Assembly (NCBI GenBank): GCA_037447655.1
Contig: JBBHKE010002751.1
Location: 1-44,051, forward strand
Direction of reading: 5' to 3'
Origin: Zygnema cylindricum
Taxonomy: Eukaryota > Streptophyta > Zygnematophyceae > Zygnematales > Zygnemataceae
DNA: 44,051 nt
In this document: one piece after another, positions 20,651-30,095 of the stretch
Layout: every line of letters starts with the position of its first letter
Numbering within the stretch: the first letter of the stretch is position 1
Translations under genes and position numbers: made by a program
Notes under the pieces: generated by a model
What the model was told of the DNA's origin: nothing
The model's input: the letters and a program-made list of their open reading frames with translations, nothing else
Databases searched by the model: none

Positions 20651-21698
20651 TGAAACTCTGAGACCTCCATAAGTCCTCAGAGTGGACAGCTTCCAAGAAG
20701 CCTCTAGGATAATCCTGACCCCTTTGTGTTTAAGCAAAAATAACTGCCACCCTGGCACACAAAAACTCTGACCAACTTCACCCCTGTGAAGACAAGACTC
20801 CCCTGAGTCGATAGCAAAAAGAATCTCTGAATTTGCTCCCCTGAGCAGTAAGTTATGGAGGGTCAAAGTTGACCTTTTGTACAGAAGCTCTCTGGGAGAG
20901 GGGGTCCTATCTTCTAATTTTTCTAAGTCCTATCTCTCTCACAGACTCTATCTACTGATGTACGGAACCAATCAGAATTGAGTTCCGTACGCAAAAGTAC
21001 AGCTGCCGGTGTACTTTATGTACGGACATTGTACGACATGGCCAAAATGTCGACACATGTCAAATCCGGATTCGGTGCCATAATCTCCGGAGTTTCCACA
21101 ATCCAACGGAATTTTGCCACGCGTCATCCGATGTGGCGATGGCCACAAACCGCCGAAATCTTCCTCCGCGATCTCGGCGCTAATCCCGGCCGTCCGATTA
21201 AATTCGGCTTTAATCGTGGCCGTAATAAATACATGCGCGGTATTTGTTTCATTTACGAAACAAATGCGCGGTACTGATTTATGTCCGTACCGTAAGTCGT
21301 ACATTACATATTACTGGATCTATGTATCCCGTAATTAATTCTAGTTAAATGGTTTATCGCAAGAATACATATTTAAATAATTATCAAACTATATGCTACG
21401 TAACAATACCTCTAGACGAAACGGCTAAGGCTACCGGCTACTTCGTGTCTGCCGGCCGGCAGGTACATGGATCAAAACCTGCGCCGGCATATACATTTTA
21501 ATCAAATATATAAACCCTAATATAAAATTCCCGTAAACCTCAGGATAGCCAAGGTAGCCATGGCTCTAGCTTCCTCTCCAATTTCTCAGTGACTGCGACA
21601 AGTTTGAGAGTTGGAGAGAGAAGTTAGAGATAGACTGCCTCGACTTCTATATTTCTTTTCAGACCTAGAAAATACTAATAAAACCATTAGTTTCTACA
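20651..21698 (-). repeat. 3' LTR of the complete copia element
   Basis: In element orientation it starts TGTAGAAAC and ends GAGTTTCA. It is 99.6% identical to the 5' LTR. It carries hairpins GTACGGAAC ... GTTCCGTAC (20960-20990) and ATTTGTTTC ... GAAACAAAT (about 21241-21265). Frames of about 100 codons on both strands are identical in both LTRs because the LTRs are; that is not evidence of coding. Confidence 0.98.
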
Positions 21699-21710
21699 CT
21701 CCCCTTATTT
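21699..21710 (-). promoter_or_regulatory. Polypurine tract of the complete copia element
   Basis: On the minus strand it reads AAATAAGGGGAG directly against the 3' LTR. It would prime plus-strand DNA synthesis. The gag-pol stop codon TAG (21712-21714) ends one base before it, so there is essentially no 3' untranslated spacer. Confidence 0.93.
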
Positions 21711-21711
21711 T

Positions 21712-24700
21712 CTAGTCAATCTTTAATTTCAGACCACACTTCTCCCTGCAAAAAATTAGTTTAGGGGAAGGCACAGGTTTGGTCATCATATCCGCTACCT
21801 TCTCACTATCTGGTCTGTACTCTAAACTGATTATTTTGTTTTCTACTTTCTCTCTAACAAAGCTGAGTCTGATGTCCATGTGTTTGGCTTTAAAATGGTG
21901 TTTAGGATTGGCAGAAATAGCGATTGCTGCCTGATTATCACAAAATATTTTCTGCACACCACTCTTAAGGTGACCAAGCTCACCGAGCAAAGACTTGACC
22001 CACATCAATTCTTTTACAGCAGAGCAAGAGGCCATATACTCAGCCTCCATGGTGGACTGAGCAATAACCTTTTGCTGTTTGCTACTCCAACAGCAAGCCC
22101 CATCACCCACATATAATACATATCCAGAAGTACATCTCCTCATCGGAGCATCACCATAACTGGCATCACTCCAAGTAGTGATGTCAGTATTCTCCCCACC
22201 CAAATGCAACCATAGATCTCTAGTTCCTACCAAGTATCTAAGGACTCTCTTAGCTGCCTCCCAATCCTTCTTAGTGGGAGCATTTAGACTTCTACTCAGC
22301 ACTCCTACAGCTGCAGCTAAATCCGGCCGGGTACAATTCATAAAATAGATTAGACTTCCCACTACTTGCCTGTAAAGAATAGTCTGCATGAACTTCTGTT
22401 CTTCAGGAGATAATTCCTCGTCTAAGACTATGACTCCTTCTTCCTCACTCCCCTCACTTCCCTTCTTCAATTCCATTGGAGTTGTACAACTATTAGCTTT
22501 ATCCATTTGAAATTTTTCAAGCATGTTCCCTATTGCTTCCTTTTGAGTCAATCTTATAATTTTTCTTTTTCGGTCTCTCTCTACTTGAATTCCCAAAATA
22601 TATTTTGCTTCCCCCATATCCTTCATTTCAAATCTCCCCTTAAGATCGGTTTTCAGTTTATTAATTTTTTCCATTGATTTACTTAAAACAAGCAAATCAT
22701 CAACATAAATTGCAATAAATATAAAACCTTCCTCATCTTCGAAAACATAGATTGAGTGATCTGAGCTGATCCGAATATATCCTAGACCGGTAAGAAACTC
22801 ATCAAGCTTCTTATTCCACTGTCGGGGCGCTTGTTTCAAACCATAAAGAGATTTAATTAGCCGGCATACCTTACTCTCCTCTCCTTCTTCCACAAACCCT
22901 TCGGGTTGTCGCATGAAGATCTCCTCTTCTAATTCTCCATGCAAAAAGGCTGTTTTGATGTCCATCTGGTGCACTTCCATGTCTTCCGCCGCTGCTAAAC
23001 TGAGAAGTATGCGGACGGAGGGAAATCTGACCACCGGGGCAAAGGTTTCCTCGTAGTCAATTCCTTCCTTTTGTGTAAATCCCTTTGCCACTAATCTGGC
23101 CTTGTAGCGCTCGATTGTGTTATCTGGGTTCAGTTTTAGTTTGAAAACCCACTTACAACCGATTGGTTTTCGGTTAGGTGGACAGTCCACCAGCTCCCAA
23201 GTATCGGCTGCCATGATTGAAGCCATCTCCTCATTGATGGCTGTCTTCCACCGGTTTCTTTCTGGACAAGTCATCGCCTCTCGATAAGTTTGAGGTTCAT
23301 CTTGATGAGATAGTTTAGTTACCTTGTTATTAACCTGTTTTTCTTGCAGTCTTTTGCTACTTCTCCTCCCTCCCTCAAAATCTGAGGCCGGAATAGATGG
23401 TTCTCGTGGATTCTTTCGAACAAACTCGGCTTCTCCCCTATCCCTTGATTCCGAATCAATTTCCACCACGTCTTGCGCTTCGAGTAGAGTTGTCACTGGA
23501 GTTTCCACAGCCGAGTCCTTTTCGGTCTGATTTGTTCCTGCAAGAATGTCATCGTCTCTAAAACCTGGATAGTTAGGAAGCTCAAAGTCATCAGAATTTT
23601 CTGACTCAAATCTGATTTTTACTGACTTTGTATATTTGAAGGGATCCACAGACTTTCCTTCATCCATAACTACTAGATGCTTTACTAAGATTATATCTTC
23701 TCTTTTTAGATCATAAACTCTATATCCTTTAACATCCTCATCATATCCTAATAAGTATCCCGGTTTTCCTTTAGGATCTAGCTTCCAATTGGACCGATCA
23801 GTATCTAGACTGAATACTTGACTGCCAAAAACCTTTAAATGAGATAAATCTGGTTTCCGGCCTGTCCATCTCTCATAAGGTGTTTGATCTTTTATAGCTG
23901 AAGTAAGAACTCTATTTTTGAGGTAATTAGCACAGTTCATTGCTTCTGCCCAAAACCTTTTTCCTATCTTCTTATCCGACAACATACTTCTAGCACTATC
24001 ACTTAGTGTTCTATTTAACCTTTCAGCTACCCCATTCTGTTCCGGATTTTCTGGAACTGTCTTTTGGTGTTGAACCCCATCTTCCCTCAAAAAATCCTCA
24101 AACTGGTTAGAAGTATACTCTCCACCATTGTCACTCCTTACTCTCTTGATTGGAGTTTCATGGAGTTTTTCGCTCCATGCTTTATATTGTCTAAAACAAT
24201 CCTCAGCCTCTGACTTGTTTTTCAAAAAATATACTCGGGAATACCGAGACCAATCATCAGTTATAGTCATCATAAATCTCTTCCCCCCCGGTGAGGGCAC
24301 TCTAGCCGGTCCCCAAATATCTGTGTGTACTAGATCTAGAAGTTTTTCTCCCTTGTAGGTGGCTGTTTTTGGAAAGGGTAATCTGTGTGCTTTACCTTGA
24401 GCACACCCACTACAATCACTTATATCATCACTCTCACTGAACTGAATCCCTTCCACCACTCCCATCTTTTTCATCTCTCTTAACTTATCTAGATTCACAT
24501 GCCCAAGCCTCTTATGCCACATCATAATATCATGAACACCAGCATAATAAAGTTTCTTCGTTTCATTACTTAAGATCAGCCTAAACATCCCATGGCTACC
24601 TTTCTCAGCAATGAAATAGACATCCTCCTCAAAACTAGCAGTAAAGACTCCTTCCCTAGTGTTAGTAAAAAAACCCTTATCATCTAATACTGATGTAGAG

Positions 24701-26070
24701 ATAAGGTTTTTGTTCAGCTCCGGAATAAACAATACATCGGAGAATGTTAATATGGATGTCTTTCCTTCTACTAACACTTTCAGATCTACCGATCCTACAA
24801 GAGTAGTGGTGACTATCCTCCCATCCCCGTACTCTATCTCTACGGTGGGAATCTTTCTTATCTTAGTGAACAGGTGTCTATCCTTACACATGTGCATTGA
24901 GGCACCTGAATCTATAATCCAGCCTGCTTCACCTTTCAATCCACCGTAAGCACATTTCTGCCTTCGTGGAATTTCAACCTCAGTTTTCGCCTCCAACTCC
25001 TCATCCAAAAGGAGCTCATCGTCCTCGTCCTCGGATTCCGCCTCAAGTACCTGTGTGACAAGGGCCTTTTTCTTTCCTCTCGGGGTACCACCGGTCTGCC
25101 CCTCCTTTAACCGAAGCTCGGTTAGCTTGGTGCACTCTGCCATATAGTGCCCAGGTTTCTTACAAAAATGACATAAACCTTTGGGAGCCCTTGGTTCGAA
25201 CTCGTCAACCTGTTTTTCCCGCTCCCTACCCCCATAGTTTCTGACTGGTTTCCGGGAATCCTTGTTCCTCCAATCGGTCGCTGTTGCCAAGGCTTGGCCA
25301 CTCTTTCCTCCCCTTCGGATCTCAATCGTATTCTCTCGAACGAGAATCATCCCTACCACTGAGTTCCATATCCACCTTGAGTCCGGCAAGTCCTGCACAC
25401 GGTTGACTATGTTCTCGAACTCATCAGGTAACTTCATTAGTAAACAGTTAACTTTTTCTTTTTCACTAAAAACTTTACCCGCACTCTCTAGCTCCATGAA
25501 GAGTGTAGCAAGCTCATTGCAAAAATCCAACATATTTCCCCCTTTGTATACATACTCCTTAACTTTCTGATCAGCCAACTGTTGTTGCTGAATCGTACCA
25601 CTTCGGTACATCTCTATGAGAGCCATCCAAAGATCGGATGCCCTCTCTACCTGCAAATGAGGACATGCAAGTCCTTGAGTGAGATGGCGTAGGATGAAGT
25701 GCTTTGCCGCCATATTGTTGAAGTCCCAGGTTTCAGTATCATTCTCCTCGTTCCTCGGAATAGGTGACATGAATGCTAAACCAGTTGCTATTGGTGTGGT
25801 CGCCTCCTTCTCCTTTCCTTTGTCCACCACCTCTCCTTCCTTTGTTTCCTCCGTTGAAGGTGAATCCTCTTTCCTGGTGAATCTGCTTCCTTTAAACCCT
25901 GGAGGAATTCCAAGACTTGATGGACGCCCCAATCGTCCACTCACTATCCCCCAAAACCTTTTTTCGCATAGAGCTCCTATCATCATACTTTCCCAGTATA
26001 TGAAGCCAGTTCCATTAAAGATTGGTACCCTAGAGGGTGGGCCCATAACCTGAAACTCTGAGACCTCCAT
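21712..26070 (-). CDS. Gag-pol polyprotein of Ty1/copia retrotransposon, intact
   Basis: One 1,452-codon frame encodes capsid, protease, integrase, reverse transcriptase and RNase H in copia order, with no internal stop or frameshift between gag and pol. Gag (UBN2-like) covers about 1-290, with the CCHC knuckle C300-C303-H308-C313. The protease has IIDSGAS with Asp387. Pre-integrase zinc ligands are H519, H524, C553 and C556. The integrase triad is D584, D647 and E683 (D-62-D-35-E). Reverse transcriptase (RVT_2) starts near 957 and has YVDD at 1122-1125. RNase H shows D1302, E1344, D1378 and D1399. The first ATG (26068-26070) lies inside the 5' LTR; a second in-frame ATG (codon 9, 26044-26046) lies inside the primer-binding site. 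Because gag and pol share one frame, the gag excess needed for particles must come from processing or splicing, which the sequence does not reveal. Confidence 0.97.
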   Translation of the reverse strand: MEVSEFQVMGPPSRVPIFNGTGFIYWESMMIGALCEKRFWGIVSGRLGRPSSLGIPPGFKGSRFTRKEDSPSTEETKEGEVVDKGKEKEATTPIATGLAFMSPIPRNEENDTETWDFNNMAAKHFILRHLTQGLACPHLQVERASDLWMALIEMYRSGTIQQQQLADQKVKEYVYKGGNMLDFCNELATLFMELESAGKVFSEKEKVNCLLMKLPDEFENIVNRVQDLPDSRWIWNSVVGMILVRENTIEIRRGGKSGQALATATDWRNKDSRKPVRNYGGREREKQVDEFEPRAPKGLCHFCKKPGHYMAECTKLTELRLKEGQTGGTPRGKKKALVTQVLEAESEDEDDELLLDEELEAKTEVEIPRRQKCAYGGLKGEAGWIIDSGASMHMCKDRHLFTKIRKIPTVEIEYGDGRIVTTTLVGSVDLKVLVEGKTSILTFSDVLFIPELNKNLISTSVLDDKGFFTNTREGVFTASFEEDVYFIAEKGSHGMFRLILSNETKKLYYAGVHDIMMWHKRLGHVNLDKLREMKKMGVVEGIQFSESDDISDCSGCAQGKAHRLPFPKTATYKGEKLLDLVHTDIWGPARVPSPGGKRFMMTITDDWSRYSRVYFLKNKSEAEDCFRQYKAWSEKLHETPIKRVRSDNGGEYTSNQFEDFLREDGVQHQKTVPENPEQNGVAERLNRTLSDSARSMLSDKKIGKRFWAEAMNCANYLKNRVLTSAIKDQTPYERWTGRKPDLSHLKVFGSQVFSLDTDRSNWKLDPKGKPGYLLGYDEDVKGYRVYDLKREDIILVKHLVVMDEGKSVDPFKYTKSVKIRFESENSDDFELPNYPGFRDDDILAGTNQTEKDSAVETPVTTLLEAQDVVEIDSESRDRGEAEFVRKNPREPSIPASDFEGGRRSSKRLQEKQVNNKVTKLSHQDEPQTYREAMTCPERNRWKTAINEEMASIMAADTWELVDCPPNRKPIGCKWVFKLKLNPDNTIERYKARLVAKGFTQKEGIDYEETFAPVVRFPSVRILLSLAAAEDMEVHQMDIKTAFLHGELEEEIFMRQPEGFVEEGEESKVCRLIKSLYGLKQAPRQWNKKLDEFLTGLGYIRISSDHSIYVFEDEEGFIFIAIYVDDLLVLSKSMEKINKLKTDLKGRFEMKDMGEAKYILGIQVERDRKRKIIRLTQKEAIGNMLEKFQMDKANSCTTPMELKKGSEGSEEEGVIVLDEELSPEEQKFMQTILYRQVVGSLIYFMNCTRPDLAAAVGVLSRSLNAPTKKDWEAAKRVLRYLVGTRDLWLHLGGENTDITTWSDASYGDAPMRRCTSGYVLYVGDGACCWSSKQQKVIAQSTMEAEYMASCSAVKELMWVKSLLGELGHLKSGVQKIFCDNQAAIAISANPKHHFKAKHMDIRLSFVREKVENKIISLEYRPDSEKVADMMTKPVPSPKLIFCREKCGLKLKID
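26036..26050 (-). promoter_or_regulatory. Primer-binding site for the 5' half of initiator tRNA-Met
   Basis: Directly inside the 5' LTR the + strand reads GGTGGGCCCATAACC, identical to the anticodon arm of plant initiator tRNA-Met (about nucleotides 25-39). On the minus strand the element therefore has GGTTATGGGCCCACC, complementary to that tRNA segment. This is the half-tRNA priming arrangement known from Drosophila copia and yeast Ty5. The CC at the stem position where animal tRNA would give GC fits the plant tRNA. No TGGTATCAGAGC-type site is present at this boundary. Confidence 0.85.
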
Positions 26071-27098
26071 AAGTCCTCAGAGTGGACAGCTTCCAAGAAG
26101 CCTCTAGGATAATCCTGACCCCTTTGTGTTTAAGCAAAAATAACTGCCACCCTGGCACACAAAAACTCTGACCAACTTCACCCCTGTGAAGACAAGACTC
26201 CCCTGAGTCGATAGCAAAAAGAATCTCTGAATTTGCTCCCCTGAGCAGTAAGTTATGGAGGGTCAAAGTTGACCTTTTGTACAGAAGCTCTCTGGGAGAG
26301 GGGGTCCTATCTTCTAATTTTTCTAAGTCCTATCTCTCTCACAGACTCTATCTAATGATGTACGGAACCAATCAGAATTGAGTTCCGTACGCAAAAGTAC
26401 AGCTGCCGGTGTACTTTATGTACGGACATTGTACGACATGGCCAAAATGTCGACACATGTCAAATCCGGATTCGGTGCCATAATCTCCGGAGTTTCCACA
26501 ATCCAACGGAATTTTGCCACGCGTCATCCGATGTGGCGATGGCCACAAACCGCCGAAATCTTCCTCCGCGATCTCGGCGCTAATCCCGGCCGTCCGATTA
26601 AATTCGGCTTTAATCGTGGCCGTAATAAATACATGCGCGGTATTTGTTTCATTTACGAAACAAATGCGCGGTACTGATTTATGTCCGTACCGTAAGTCGT
26701 ACATTACATATTACTGGATCTATGTATCCTGTAATTAATTCTAGTTAAATGGTTTATCGCAAGAATACATATTTAAATAGTTATCAAACTATATGCTTCG
26801 TAACAATACCTCTAGACGAAACGGCTAAGGCTACCGGCTACTTCGTGTCTGCCGGCCGGCAGGTACATGGATCAAAACCTGCGCCGGCATATACATTTTA
26901 ATCAAATATATAAACCCTAATATAAAATTCCCGTAAACCTCAGGATAGCCAAGGTAGCCATGGCTCTAGCTTCCTCTCCAATTTCTCAGTGACTGCGACA
27001 AGTTTGAGAGTTGGAGAGAGAAGTTAGAGATAGACTGCCTCGACTTCTATATTTCTTTTCAGACCTAGAAAATACTAATAAAACCATTAGTTTCTACA
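26051..27098 (-). repeat. 5' LTR of the complete copia element
   Basis: It has the same termini as the 3' LTR. Its last 20 bases (element orientation) already contain the gag-pol start codon. A 110-codon ATG frame (26372-26704, minus) lies upstream within the LTR and could act as an upstream ORF if the transcript starts near the TATA-like site at about 26910. Confidence 0.98.
26903..26916 (-). promoter_or_regulatory. TATA-box candidate in the 5' LTR
   Basis: On the minus strand it reads GGTTTATATATTTG, about 180 bases into the LTR. A second TATA-like word (TTTTATATT) lies at about 26920-26928. The choice between them is uncertain. Confidence 0.35.
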
Positions 27099-27103
27099 CC
27101 GAG
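27099..27103. repeat. Target-site duplication CCGAG, right
   Basis: It is identical to 20646-20650 and is followed by ACC, as in the unoccupied relative near 35567. Confidence 0.97.
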
Positions 27104-27330
27104 ACCATTGAATTTTTTTTCCGTACTTGCACTTGACGTGCAGGGAAAAAATAGCAAGTATTCTCTCTCGTGCTAAAAACTTCTCACTCATGTGGCGCGT
27201 GCGTGGAAGTTTTTTCCATTAATTTTTCGAGAAATACTTTAACTAAAATCACCTCGGGAGGTGATTTTCGACAAAGTTTTTTTATGAGCTCGATTCGCGT
27301 GTTGTCATGCCGTAAGACGTCAGCGGGTAT
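27104..27330 (+). repeat. Family-R repeat R1, right part
   Basis: It continues R1 after the copia insertion. It aligns with 35572-35800 (GTACTTGCACTTGACGTGCA-like block, CGCGCGTG-like block, AAATCACCT near the end). The right terminus is uncertain, between about 27311 and 27340. Confidence 0.75.
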
Positions 27331-27373
27331 TATTATTTAATTGTGTACTAATTGATGTTTCGGTGACGTGACA

Positions 27374-27459
27374 GGTTCATATCCGAGAGTACAACTAGAG
27401 ATTCGGATGAGACAAAGGTTCATATCCGAGAGTACAACTAGAGATTCGGACAAGACAAA
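27374..27459. repeat. Tandem duplication, unit 43 bp
   Basis: GGTTCATATCCGAGAGTACA starts at 27374 and again at 27417, with the rest of the unit also repeated (ACTAGAGATTCGGA). It lies just upstream of the LTR-like repeat copy 1. Confidence 0.9.
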
Positions 27460-28668
27460 GGTCGGAATATACTCTCGTACGACACCACGGGAACAGGATG
27501 TGAAATCAGCGTGGAACTGGACCGCGGTACGGCATCAGACGTCAGGAATTCAAACGGCTATAAACCTGACATGTGTTTGAAGTCATGAACCCTTGGAGGT
27601 TCATGCATCATTTTTGTTTAGCTTAGGGAGGGTTTTCATCCTCGAGGTGTAGATGTAAGGCAATCCGAGGCGGCAACGCAGAGGTCGTCTCTTGAAACTG
27701 GCAACGTTTTAACATAGAAACCTGCCTGCTCAGAGACATGTAGGAATTAGTGTTGTCGTACGGATTAGTGGAAGCATAGGATAAATGCCATTTGGCGAGA
27801 TAGTAACTTTGCAAATTAAGTACGGGAATCCAACATTGGAAGGTTGTCGTTTTCTGACAAGCATTATTCTCGGGATTTGTCGAACTTTATTAATAGGGTT
27901 TCACCTAAATATTTAGTGACATGCTAGTTTTTGAGTTAGGTTTTTTCCTTTTCCAGAGCCATAGTTTCATGCTAGTAATTGTCTCTGAGATTCTCCTTCT
28001 TTTTGTACTAAGACCTTACCTAATCTACCGACGCAAGACAGCTTGCAAGGTTTCCCTCCAGACTATCTTCTACGTACTGTGGTTGTTGAATTGCGTTTGT
28101 GGACTGAGTGTGTCTTCCTGTCAAAGCGCTAACTTTGCAGTCTAGCTCCAATCCTGTCTGGCTTTGTGGGAATACCGGCTATCTCGGCTCCTTAGTCCAG
28201 TTACGGAAAGGTTTTTGTCTGTTGGTTGGACTCCTGTAGAGAATATTAAAAGACTTCAGAGCCTAGTGGCTACTGTCACAAAAATTCCCGTACTTAATTT
28301 GTTTTATATTTATAATATTCTTTATTCCTGGTGTTAATTAGTTTATTTATTTCTAGTTTGTTTTAATTTGTTTCCTTTCTAATTTTCGTTATTCCTTGTG
28401 GCAATTTGTTTTCTTCTGTCGACTTATTGTAATTTGCTTTTCTTTTTCAGTCAAGCATTAATTAGTTGTTTGTTTTCTTTTCCAGTCTAGTGGTTTTCTT
28501 TGGATTGCTTTAATCTGTTTTTACTTTCAATTTTTAGGGTTTCGTTGCTTGGTGGGCTTTGAGTTCGATTTTTCTGATTTTGTCTGTAAATCCGGTATAG
28601 TTTCTCTTTTTGTCTGCCTACCGGATTAACTCACTCAGAAAACCTAGCAAACCTAAAAATTTATAAAA

Positions 28669-28721
28669 ATATATATATATATATATTAAAAACCAAGAGA
28701 AAAATATATATATATATATAT
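28669..28721. repeat. AT microsatellite pair
   Basis: Two AT runs (28669-28686 and 28704-28721) are separated by TAAAAACCAAGAGAAAAA. Copy 2 has the same pair with different lengths (31074-31085 and 31112-31147). Confidence 0.9.
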
Positions 28722-29089
28722 TTAAATATATAAAGTAGGTTGCACGAATTATCACATAAAATTATAACTGCTTTAATAGTTGGGTAGAGCGTGGCTTAAA
28801 GCTGATACGCGTACCCTAACAGGCTACTAACTACGTTGGTATTTTGAGCTGTGATCTCTTCTCGACAATTCGGAATTGGAGGGAGGTTGGAGCATCGCTG
28901 GGAGACCTTACAGATCGCTCCAGGTGAGTAATCGGGTCTTTGTGGTTGCAGGCGCGTGATAGGTTGCTAAGCGCGATAACCTAGAGGGGTTAGGATCCGA
29001 CCGAAGGCTGTGCCTTCCTTTTCGCATAGGCATTGTGGTTGCATTTTCTTTAGATCTGACCGTGATTGGTCTTGGATATCGACTTCTTG

Positions 29090-29240
29090 TCTATTACATT
29101 TGGCCTTGTTGGGCCAGGATAATTTCCTGTTTTATCACATCTGGCCTTGTGGGCCTTGGATAGTTTCCTGTTTACTACATCTGGCCTTGTGAGCCTTGAA
29201 TAGATTTCTGTTTTATTAAATTTGGCCACAAGTGGCCTTG
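29090..29240 (+). repeat. Leader tandem repeats, unit about 41 bp, copy 1
   Basis: Degenerate units carry ATCTGGCCTTGTGGGCCTTG followed by ATAGTTTCCTGTTT. Copy 2 has the same array with additional unit sequence (31510-31700). Confidence 0.85.
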
Positions 29241-29620
29241 CATAGGTGACATGTTTCTTCTTGGAGTGGCTTGAAGTGACTTAAGGTGGTATTGCTTAGA
29301 TCTGGCTTTGAACAGCCTTGTTAGGGGTTTTCACGATTAGACTAAACCCAGTGATGCAAAATAGATCAAATCGTTTAAGGAGGTGCTTCTTTGCGTGGGT
29401 GCTTGTTTGCGTGAGTTTGAAGACTTATTGTGTGATTTGATTATTAGATATGGCGGCGGGCATTTGCACACTGACCCTGAGTAGGGTCTTGCATCTAGTT
29501 GCATCCGGATAGGACGACTGTCTGTTTACTTGTTAACAAAATGGAACAATTTGCCATTTCCAGCGAGTACCACCAGAAGCTCTAGTCTTTAGCGTGGACC
29601 GGACCGAGATCTGATTCCTG

Positions 29621-30095
29621 TTGTTTTTGAAAAGTTAGTTTCGTGCGAACACATCGTTTCGTGCGTACACATTTACGCGATATATTGTGGAGGTTCGAAA
29701 GGATTTATGGATTGGGGAATTAAATGTACACGTAAAATTAATGGAGTAATTGAGTGGCGCGAAATGTGAGAGGAAATGGACGACGGATCGCGAAGCAATC
29801 CGACGTGAGATAATCGACGAAGATAAAATGGTACGTCGCACGTACAAAACATAATGCGACAGATGAAATTTATTACATGGGACGCCGCCGGTACGGAGCG
29901 TTGTATTTGACAGTTGTACTTTAAGTTGTCGCTTATTGCGACATGCATTTATCGAAAATGACGTGTACTTTAAATGCGACAAGGCGCATTTATGACGAAG
30001 TACGTGATTTCGGTACGGACAGGATTTGGATCGTACGAATTGATTTCGGCAAGTTGTTCGAGGTACACGTGGAGGGCGGACGACGTCCGCCGATA
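29621..30095. other. Unassigned spacer between the two LTR-like copies
   Basis: It shows no similarity to the flanking copies. It is rich in GCGAC, CGTAC and TTTCGTGCG words. A 157-codon minus-strand frame covers it but has no domain. Copy 2 is cut on its left by this sequence. Confidence 0.45.

Larger units (their letters stand above)
20651..27098 (-). mobile_element. Complete, young Ty1/copia LTR retrotransposon
   Basis: This 6,448-bp element has two 1,048-bp LTRs, 5-bp target duplications, a primer-binding site, a single uninterrupted gag-pol ORF and a polypurine tract. It lies on the minus strand, so its 5' LTR is at 26051-27098. The LTRs differ at only four bases (20955/26355, 21330/26730, 21380/26780, 21398/26798) and have no indels, which means recent insertion. 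All catalytic residues are present, so it is probably autonomous. It is nested in repeat R1. A decayed relative lies at 1-2545. Confidence 0.98.
27575..29620 (+). mobile_element. LTR and leader of the gag-protease retroelement, copy 1 (truncated)
   Basis: 27692-29620 aligns with 30096-32080 at high identity, differing mainly in microsatellite length and leader repeats. Copy 1 continues further left: 27575-27691 has counterparts in the old relic at 3140-3240. The TATA-like GAATATTAAA is near 28237. The leader includes a consensus splice donor CAGGTGAGTA at 28921 and tandem repeats at 29090-29240. Similarity ends about 90 bases past the position of the gag ATG in copy 2, where copy 1 has ATG-less, diverged sequence. 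It is thus the 5' end of an element that lost its body. The exact LTR/leader border was not found. Confidence 0.8.

Noticed and set aside
20972-21304. 110-codon minus-strand and 99-codon plus-strand frames in the LTR (also at 26372-26704)
   Set aside because: Their identity in both copies follows from LTR identity; no domain is visible. At most the minus frame is an upstream ORF.
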